NCBI RefSeq assembly: GCF_030463535.1
Contig: NC_132902.1
Span: 28,330,915 to 28,394,914 of the forward strand
Length of the DNA: 64,000 bases
DNA from: Salminus brasiliensis
Lineage: Eukaryota > Chordata > Actinopteri > Characiformes > Bryconidae
Reading direction: 5' to 3'
Shown here piece by piece: positions 57,176 to 64,000 of this stretch. Under the pieces are notes generated by a model, which saw only the letters and a list, made by a program, of their open reading frames with translations, did not search any database and had not been told where the DNA came from. The position numbers and the translations under genes are program-made. How positions within the stretch are numbered: the stretch's first letter is position 1; each line of letters opens with the position of its first letter.

Positions 57176-59499
57176 CTCTGTACACCCTGGGGCACCTGCT
57201 GAGGAAGCTGCTTCAGTTGTACAGCATGTCAGATGTGCAGCTCTGTGGGACAGTAATGTTTAGTGACATCCTGAATAGAATCAGCTGAAGTGGTGCTGAA
57301 ATAAATGGGTCACGCCGGCTTTTCAAATGTAAATATTGTGCAGAAATGTTCTCTTATGATTCATTTCTGGCGTATACCTCCATACGCCAGGCACAGCCCG
57401 CTTCACAGCCTGTCAGCATCCCTGTCGTCTTACAGCCCGTCCTTAAAGAGCCTCCAGAAGTTCAGCCTGATTTCTGCATGTGTCCACACTTTAGCAGAGC
57501 GGTGTTCTACAGCGCCTTGCAAAACTATTTAACCCTTTAACCCCTAAAGTCCTCAGATTTCTCTGATTGTATCAGCCTGCATTTTTACCTGGAACCAGTT
57601 TGCTCTTAATTCAGTGACAGCTGTAGGTGTGTTAGGGTGACGCATCGCCGTGTTACACACTCCTGTTTTGTTTCTCTGCAGGTTTTTCTACAAGCACATA
57701 TGGAGGAAGTGGGATGAGGAAGATGAGGATGATGAGTTTGATTACTTTGTTCGCTGTGTGGAGCCTCGCCTCCGACTGTAAGTGTGTGATTTCTCTCTGT
57801 CCAGTGATGTCATCACACCGTTGGGCAGATGTTTACCAAGTCATTTTAATAATATGGTTTTTCAGCTTTGAGGTTCTAGATAATTTAGTTCTAGATCTAT
57901 GACTTGACTGTTTGGCCGGACTGAAGTTAAAGTGGTTCAGTTCTGGTTCCCACATAACTGGAAGAAGTCTAATCATTAGTAGGTATCATTATAGAACTGA
58001 TGTCCAGGAGCCTTATGATGATCTTATTAAATGTTGCAATCATTTAAATCTGCGATGGTATCCTGCTTAATTTAGAGGGAACAGTCACAATATAGTCACA
58101 ACATTAAAAAAAACAGTTGCAATTAGCTTCTTTAAATCATTCAGCCCTGCAGTCCAGTGCCATCACTCTGCTATGTAGCTCCAGCACTCACCAGCAGGTG
58201 TCAGTGTTCATCACAATATTCATTATTCAGTTTATTAACCTCTCTGTTCAATATCTGCCCTTACTCACTTTAATACATCTCTGTTCAGTGGCGTCATCGC
58301 TCGGTCGTGCACTTCTCACTCTCACCACCGGGTGTCAGTGTTGACCAAATGTTTAATCTTCCCACCCACTCCATTCGATATCTGCATCCACCCCAGCCTG
58401 AGGATGGAGGCTGCTCGCTTTATGGATTGCTTCTAAATCTCACCTATAGCGTTTACAACCCTCGATAAAGCTCCGACCCGCAGTCGGGACAGATAAGGCA
58501 GAATTAAGCGCTGAGAGGTTTTGTGCTTTATCATGATTTTGTCGCTCTCTGATTTCATGTTCATTTGTTACCGAAGCAGATGGACACAGTTTTGGCTCCG
58601 CCTGCGGAGTAGTGGAGGTTGTTTAGCTGGTGTGGTGATGGGGTCGGGCTGGGTTGTGCTTGGCTCTAATTTATACTGCACTACAGCGTTCCCCTGCTCC
58701 CTCCTTTACGAGATGCTGTGAAACCGTGGCCGTGGAGGATGTCGGGTGTACACTTACAGACTTCTAAAAAGGACAATCCTTAAAGTACTGCTGTCTCTCT
58801 CCACCGTCTCACACCCACCCCCTCACAAACCGCAGGGATGGAGGCTCGGATTACTCTTAGCTTTTATATTTAAAGTTAAAATGATTATTTTTATTCAATT
58901 ATTAAATTCTTACTACATAACCCTTCTTACCTGGATGGTGCTTCTTAAAGCTACATGCTTTAAAGTGTGAGGGGATAAAAATGAGGTCATCAGTAAGACC
59001 AATGGTTCTTCATAGAACCCAGACCATGCTTAAGTGGGTTCTTTGCTTGGTTAAAGGGTTTTTCAGATTGTTGCAAAACCTTTTGTAGTGGTTTCTGGTT
59101 CTTTATGGCTCTAATAGGGTTCCACTGTTGCTTAGAGCGTAGCTCTCAGATGCACACTCTGCTTAAACCGCGCTGATCACAGATCACAGTAGTTTGATTG
59201 CTAAACAGGTTTCGATAAACAGGGTTCCTCAGGGGCTCTTTAGTAAAACCAGAGGTCCTTTAATGTTTAGAGTGGTGGAAGTTGTTGGTAGCGTGTCTGG
59301 TTCTGAGATAAAGAACCCCTTTTTCAGTGTTCTACAGCTTACCTACCAGTTTAGTTAAGTCATCCTGAAATATTAAAAATATTTTTTATGATAAATTGAA
59401 GTAATAAAGTCTTCAGTGCTGCTGGAAGATCAGGTCAACAACAGTCACTAAATTAAACACAGAGGAGTCCAGTCACCATCCTCATTTTACTCAGTTTAC

Positions 59500-59558
<59 letters not shown>

Positions 59559-59878
59559 TAGATACTATGATATTCTGGAGGACAGAGTGCCGACGGGGCT
59601 GGTGGAGGAGTACCACTCGGTTCTGGAGCGTTGTTCTCAGACGTTCCGGGAGTTTTCCAGCTTGCGGAACGGTCTGAGCAGCGACTCCGAGTCGGAGCTG
59701 GACAATGTGTCTATGGTGGAGGGCCTGCGCATGTACGAGCAGATGGAGGCACTCAAACGCAAACTGCGCATCATCGAGAACCCGCTGCTCAGGTTGGTGT
59801 GTGTGTGGAGATCTGGGGGATTATTCACTCAGTGCAAAATGCTATTTTATAAAGTTCTCTTTGATCCAAGTGCATCTA

Positions 59879-59917
<39 letters not shown>

Positions 59918-60289
59918 TAGTTGTTCCCCCCCTCAGTTTAGTCGTTCCCAGTTCCCTGACTATCTAGAAGGGTAACAGTGGGGGATGAAGGCCTGATCTT
60001 CTCAAACTGCCGTTAACACACCACCACTGGAGCACAACACGCTTGGAGGAGAACACTAACTGCTGATTCTCTTATGTCAGCTTTCAGACGTCTAGACGTC
60101 TAGCATCGCCCACGCTGAGTGAAGGGGTGGGGGGGGTGGGGGACAGTCATACCTACCCAGAGGGCAGTTGGTTAAGGATAGTCTACAGCAGGGCTAAATG
60201 TCTACAAACCGATCCCAGACGTCCTGCCTGATCTCTAAATCTGTCTGAGTGACCGCTGAGATTTGCGGCAGTGTGTGCAGAGCCTTGTT

Positions 60290-60324
<35 letters not shown>

Positions 60325-61423
60325 TCTCGCCCCCCCCCCCCCCCCCCCCCCTCCTTGCAGGTATGTTCTGGGCTACAGGATGAACTGTGGTCAGCAGTCC
60401 TGTAGTGCTAAAGGTGAGCGCCCTGGTGGGGGCAGGGTGGTGCATGTGGTCTCCAGCTCCAGCACCGTCCAGCTGCTCCATGGATTAATGACGGAGAAGC
60501 TCCTCCCACTTTACTCAGGCCGGGAGTATGAGGTGCAGGTATGAAAGCACCCTGCCTCGTTTCTTAGTTTGTCCTCAAACACGGTGTTGATTATTAATAA
60601 TGAGTGTAGGTTGGTGTCTGACGGGGGTTCATTTAGTGTTGTGTTTAAACCCAGAGGGTGTGTTTGAACCACTAGAGGGCAGTGTTGTACTTCAGTACAT
60701 ATATATAATATTATATTATATTATATTATGAGATTTCCTAAAATTGTATTTGAAAATAATGAAAATGGCAGTTTGTCACCTCACCTTATCACCTAATGTC
60801 CTCTCTGGACACCATGCTGCCTAATAACGCCAGGCGTGGGCTAGAGGGGTATAAAGCCCCCCAGCATTGAGGAGCTGTGGAGCAGTGGAAGAACTGTGTT
60901 CTCTGGAGTGATTGTGGAGGAGCTCCATCCAGTACTGAGGATGAGTTGGGGATGATGAGGTGGGGTGGAGATCGTCATCATACAACATCCTAACCTCACT
61001 AACGCTCTTGTTGCTGAATGCAATCAAATTCTCACAGCAGTGCTCTAGTAGAAAGTCATCTTCTCTGGACAGTAGAGACAGTTACTCCAATACTCCTACT
61101 CTAACCAACTCTAATACTTGGTTTCAGGGTAGAGGGGACTGCGGGTCTCGGGGATGATTGACAGGCAGTGTGGACAGTTTCCTCTGTTCTTCCCCCACGA
61201 TTCCATTTAGCTCTTTCGTGCGAACCGTCTGAAAGGCCAGTCCTTCACTCGTCTCTGGTCATAAACACGTAAAGGCTTTATAGCCACCTCCTCAGAGTGT
61301 ATAATTACCCAGTTAAAATCTGCAGCGCTCCAGGCTTCCCTGGTCTGTTCGATCCATCTGTCTTACACTCCGATTGCGTGATGGAAGGTGGAGCTGCCTG
61401 ACGCGAGCACACACAGACAATCT

Positions 61424-61486
<63 letters not shown>

Positions 61487-62274
61487 TAGGTCTGCATGAT
61501 ATGGCCATGGAAAGACAGGCTGAAGCTTCAGCAGGAGAAACTGGGAGCAATTTAACATTTTAGGTTTTTGCAGAATAATTTAAAATCTATTTAAATATGT
61601 TTACTCACGCAGCTCTCGCTGTATGAGTACGCCTCTCTGATGTAGACAGTTTTAGTTTAATAGTGAGGCCCTAATCATAAGGAGAAGTGTGTGTGTATGA
61701 AATCAGTTTTACTAATCTATATATATATATTTATATATAAGAAGAAAAAATAATAAATGGGTAAATAAAAGGAAATGCTCTGATCATGTGACCGTTTTCC
61801 AGAGTAAACACAGGCTTTAGCCTTGAGGAGCAGCCGGGAACGTTGCTGTTCCTCCTTCATAGTGTTTCCTGCAGCTGAGCTTTACAGATGTGTGTTTCAT
61901 GGTACCGGACTTACAGCCATTCTGGAAACAGGGCAATATTGCTCTCAGAACAGCGGGTCCGACACTGCCCTCTAGTGGTTGGGGTTTGAACACAACACTA
62001 AATGAACCACTGTCTGACACCAGTCTTACATCTAACCTATTCATTAATAATCAATACTGTTGATTGAGGATTGATACAGTACTGCAGAACAGAACATCAC
62101 CAGACGCCCAGACAGCGATGTTATCATGCAGCTGTACCGAGCTGTGCAGCGTGCAGTAGACTGTGCTCTCTGTTTACACCAGCGTGCGCATGTGTGTGAA
62201 TGGTCATGTGATCTGTGTTGTTGGGCGGGTCAGTGTGGACGCAGGTGGCTCTGATACAAAGCTGAAATGCACAG

Positions 62275-62331
<57 letters not shown>

Positions 62332-63150
62332 GCAGGATTTGTTTTAGGTTTGTTAAAGTGCTGTTTCTCGCCCGGGCTGCTGTTTGATCTCACTTGTTCT
62401 TTGTGCTGTTATATCCCACAAGGCCGTGTGTGTGAGAAGTGTGTGAGAAGTGTGTGAGAAGTGTGTGAGAAGTGTGTGAGAAGTGTGTGAGAAGTGTGTG
62501 AGAAGTGTGTGAGAAGTGTGTGAGGTGTGCTCGCTCATGCCTGTGCCTGAAGCGTTCCGTTTGCGCGAGTGCATGTCGAGTAAATGTTTGAGAGAAGCTT
62601 TATTTCATTCAGGCTTCTTTTTCCAGCTGAGTGAATATTTCATTATTTTACAGCCTTTTTGATGGTTTTGGGCTGAACTGTTCGATTCTGCAGGATTGTT
62701 CTGAATTTGCAGCGTTTTTAAAGCAGTTCAGTACAAAATCTTTCCCATATAGGGATTAAGTCTAGTCCAGGACTTCATCCCTGTCCAGGAAGCCAGCCAC
62801 ATAAGTCCAAATATTTGTGGACACCCCTTCTAATGAATGCAGTCAGCTGCTTTAAGCTGCACCCATTTCTGACACAGATGTGCAAATGCACACACAGCTT
62901 GTCTAGTCCCTGTAGAGAAGAAGTACTGCCAATAGAATAGGACTCTCTGGAGCAGATCATCATCATGACCCTATTGGCTCCATGCTGCCTAATAATGCCA
63001 GGCGTGGGCTAAAGGGGTATAAAGCCCCCCAGCATTGAGGAGCTGTGGAGCAGTGGAGGAGCTGTGGAATGATGGTGCATCAGTGGTTCTACACACAGAC
63101 TGAGTTTGCCTGGATTTGTGTGATTGCAAGATCAGATTCCTGCAGGGACT

Positions 63151-63231
<81 letters not shown>

Positions 63232-63358
63232 CATCAGTTTCACAGTGACCCGTCAGTAGCAGTCGGTTCCTGTTATGAGGGCGATGTGGTGATTATCTGC
63301 CCAGGTCACTACACCATCACCAACTCCATTAGCATTGCAGACTCCATCCAGGTGGAAG
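48845..63358 (+). CDS. shcbp1: SHCBP1 (SHC SH2-binding protein 1), first eight coding exons; partial, runs off the right edge
   Basis: Exons: 48,845-48,956; 52,133-52,357; 53,072-53,187; 53,567-53,775; 57,682-57,777; 59,562-59,792; 60,361-60,538; 63,238-63,358. All junctions are GT-AG and in phase (429 codons plus 1 nt). SHCBP1 binds SHC1 and centralspindlin partners and acts in growth-factor signalling, cytokinesis and germ-cell proliferation. The fish protein has an acidic stretch ([18 protein letters not shown]), then [73 protein letters not shown] and the start of the right-handed beta-helix region ([27 protein letters not shown]). The remaining beta-helix exons lie beyond the window. Introns are unusually rich in dinucleotide repeats close to splice sites. 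Confidence 0.95.
48981..51200. repeat. 2.2-kb two-module satellite in shcbp1 intron 1
   Basis: The array is written with two modules, CTGACTTA (8 bp) and CTGAATA (7 bp), in irregular order, with rare CTCACTTA, TGATTA and other variants. It starts about 25 bp after the exon 1 donor. Confidence 0.98.
51344..51412. repeat. G-rich 14-15-bp tandem repeat
   Basis: Five units of GGTCAGGGTGGGG on the shcbp1 sense strand; the transcript could form RNA G-quadruplexes. Confidence 0.85.
51700..51830 (+). repeat. short dispersed repeat
   Basis: ATTCATCATAAAGTTCTGAT and AGTATAAAGAACTACTGCAG match 33,320-33,400 and 39,970-40,060. The small open frame across it is not supported as a gene. Confidence 0.65.
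53277..53321. repeat. (TG)n microsatellite in shcbp1 intron 3
   Basis: It lies upstream of exon 4 and is complementary to the CA run downstream of that exon. Confidence 0.95.
53805..53862. repeat. (CA)n microsatellite in shcbp1 intron 4
   Basis: It begins about 30 nt after the exon 4 donor at 53,776. Confidence 0.95.
54014..54079. repeat. (TA)n microsatellite
   Basis: A long TA run preceded by TG. Between here and 54,835 there is no gene or recognised element. Confidence 0.95.
54836..56424 (+). mobile_element. Tc1-like transposon with about 200-bp terminal inverted repeats
   Basis: Left arm 54,836-55,045 and right arm about 56,215-56,424 are inverted copies with only a few mismatches. Each ends in an inner direct repeat (AAAATAAGTATTTGGTCA), the IR/DR layout of Sleeping Beauty-like elements. 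The transposase between them is broken by frameshifts. The last fragment, 55,748-56,095, keeps HDNDPKHTA (second Asp) and [11 protein letters not shown] (Glu). The start is truncated after [20 protein letters not shown]-like coding near 55,197. The right terminal CACTGTA is replaced by a TG repeat. It lies in shcbp1 intron 4. Confidence 0.93.
56427..56480. repeat. (TG)n microsatellite at the Tc1 right end
   Basis: It starts directly at CCCC of the transposon terminus. Confidence 0.95.
56540..56690 (-). mobile_element. tRNA-derived SINE
   Basis: On the minus strand GGGTTGCGGGTTCATTACC-like B-box sequence is followed by GCCACTGTTGGGCCCCTGAG and CAATGCCCTTAACCC. It is the same family as 5,105-5,262. 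Confidence 0.75.
57014..57172. repeat. inverted (GT)n / (AC)n pair
   Basis: (GT)n at 57,014-57,087 and (AC)n at 57,144-57,172 are separated by about 57 bp, so transcript or single-stranded DNA can fold into a long hairpin. It lies in shcbp1 intron 4, about 500 bp before exon 5. Confidence 0.95.
57778..59500 (+). other. shcbp1 intron 5
   Basis: A 1.8-kb intron with no recognised element except the TG run (59,502-59,551) just before the exon 6 acceptor. Confidence 0.7.
59882..60360 (+). other. end of shcbp1 intron 6 with poly-C tract
   Basis: Contains (TTA)n at about 59,882-59,918, (TG)n at 60,293-60,323 and an uninterrupted run of about 21 C (60,330-60,351) acting as the pyrimidine tract before CTCCTTGCAG. 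Confidence 0.9.
60572..60690 (+). repeat. left arm of an inverted repeat with CTCF-like motif
   Basis: About 115 bp from CCTCAAACACGG through CCACTAGAGGGCAGTG match, inverted, 61,960-62,075. See the finding on the foldback pair. Confidence 0.8.
60805..61130 (+). mobile_element. non-autonomous DNA-transposon-like repeat
   Basis: CATGCTGCCTAATAACGCCA and GGGGTATAAAGCCCCCCAGC are shared with 62,795-63,065. This copy keeps more of the right side (to about 61,130); the other keeps more of the left. Confidence 0.75.
61429..61484. repeat. (AC)n microsatellite
   Basis: A simple run in shcbp1 intron 7, between the two inverted-repeat arms. Confidence 0.95.
61960..62075 (-). repeat. right arm of the inverted repeat
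   Basis: The inverted partner of 60,572-60,690, with CACTGCCCTCTAGTGG at 61,963-61,978. Confidence 0.8.
62285..62330. repeat. (AC)n microsatellite
   Basis: A simple run in shcbp1 intron 7. Confidence 0.95.
62425..62525. repeat. 11-bp tandem repeat
   Basis: Nine units of GTGTGTGAGAA. Confidence 0.95.
62795..63065 (+). mobile_element. non-autonomous DNA-transposon-like repeat, second copy
   Basis: It starts ACATAAGTCCAAATATTTGT and GGACACCCC, then shares GCTAAAGGGGTATAAAGCCC with 60,805-61,130. Truncated on the right. Confidence 0.75.
63151..63230. repeat. (GT)n microsatellite abutting the shcbp1 exon 8 acceptor
   Basis: About 40 GT units end only 7 nt (TCATCAG) before exon 8 at 63,238. There is no ordinary pyrimidine tract. 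Confidence 0.97.
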
Positions 63359-64000
63359 GTAGGCACTCTAGTGATGTCACTGTTATGATGCACATTTTCA
63401 GCTTTGATGTGATTTTGATGTGCGGCTGATTAGAAACGTTAACTGTTTCCTCCTGGACTGGAAACTAGATTGAAGGTCCAAATTTGAAGACCTGAGCTCT
63501 AGAACCACAGAGATCAGGTAACGTTCTCATGTTCCACTCTCTAAACTGTACTGTTATCTTCTGAGACTGCTCCTCACTGCTGTGGGCTGGGAATAATGCC
63601 TGTTAATGGTCTCTGAAGGACACCAGAGGGCGCTCTGCTAGTATAACGTAATAGTAATACAAAGGCTCGGTTCTGGATCTGACTGGATCTGGCTTTAAAT
63701 AGCTGATACTCATTAAAATACGCCTGGATCCACCTCAGCCTCAGTCCACTGGATTGGATTAAGAAGTCCTTCTTTAGTAGGATGTATTTCTGATGCTTCT
63801 TGGTTCTGCAGAGAACTCTCTAAACTTTCTGAACAGATTCTATGTACGTTTATTTATTTATTTATTTGTAATTAACTACATGGTAATTGTTTGGGTATCA
63901 CACTGGCAGATTGACTGGGCGTTTATTTCCCTGGAGCGTATTCACCAGCTACTTTGTTTTCTTATTTTAAGACTATTTAATGGGCTCCTGAAGCGGGAGA
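63359..64000 (+). other. shcbp1 intron 8 to window edge
   Basis: No further shcbp1 exon is visible. A short dispersed repeat with ACACCAGAGGGCGCTC lies at 63,620-63,635. Confidence 0.6.

Overview
This is nuclear DNA from a ray-finned fish. The genes are split by GT-AG introns. Their products match vertebrate cyclin E1, TP53INP, C19orf12, PLEKHF1, POP4 and SHCBP1. Most of the remaining sequence is Tc1/mariner fossils, tRNA-derived SINEs, (CA)n/(TG)n/(TA)n microsatellites and kilobase-scale tandem arrays. The repeat families resemble those of otophysan fishes, perhaps a characiform, but this window alone cannot fix the species. All coordinates were worked out by hand from splice sites, reading-frame phase and remembered homologues; no search was run.

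Layout, left to right. 1-3.9 kb: 5' part of ccne1 (minus; cyclin box lies off the left edge) with a GC-rich promoter. 4.0-4.3 kb: Tc1 fragment. 4.7-8.2 kb: complete six-exon gene (plus) for a BtpA-family TIM-barrel protein. 8.7-15.8 kb: convergent three-coding-exon TP53INP-family gene (minus) with a non-coding first exon and a 19-bp minisatellite in intron 1. 16.7-21.2 kb and 23.2-29.2 kb: two tandem C19orf12-like genes (plus); copy A carries a Tc1 with a nested SINE in its first intron, and copy B carries a 1.1-kb TGTC array and two Tc1 fossils in its second. 29.2-33.9 kb: gene-poor spacer. 33.9-36.5 kb: plekhf1 (minus) with a TATA box. 36.6-44.4 kb: repeat-rich spacer with a Tc1 copy and a 1.6-kb satellite. 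44.4-48.3 kb: pop4 (minus, seven exons). 48.8 kb to the right edge: shcbp1 (plus, first eight coding exons), divergent from pop4 across about 540 bp, with a 2.2-kb satellite in intron 1 and a Tc1 in intron 4.

The order ccne1, c19orf12, plekhf1, pop4 is the conserved block of human 19q12. The TP53INP-like gene sits between ccne1 and plekhf1, as TP53INP1 sits between CCNE2 and PLEKHF2 on human 8q22. This suggests an ohnologue that mammals lost. The genes are functionally mixed: cell cycle (ccne1, shcbp1), autophagy/endosome (TP53INP-like, plekhf1), mitochondrial/ER membrane (c19orf12), tRNA processing (pop4). Their linkage is ancestral synteny rather than an operon.

The most interesting material is the paralogon TP53INP gene, the BtpA protein in a vertebrate, complementary CA/TG repeats flanking exons of ccne1 and shcbp1, a cell-cycle CCAAT-CCAAT-CHR promoter between pop4 and shcbp1, a foldback-like inverted repeat with convergent CTCF-like motifs in shcbp1 intron 7, and several two-module satellite arrays. 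I found no obviously new multi-gene system.
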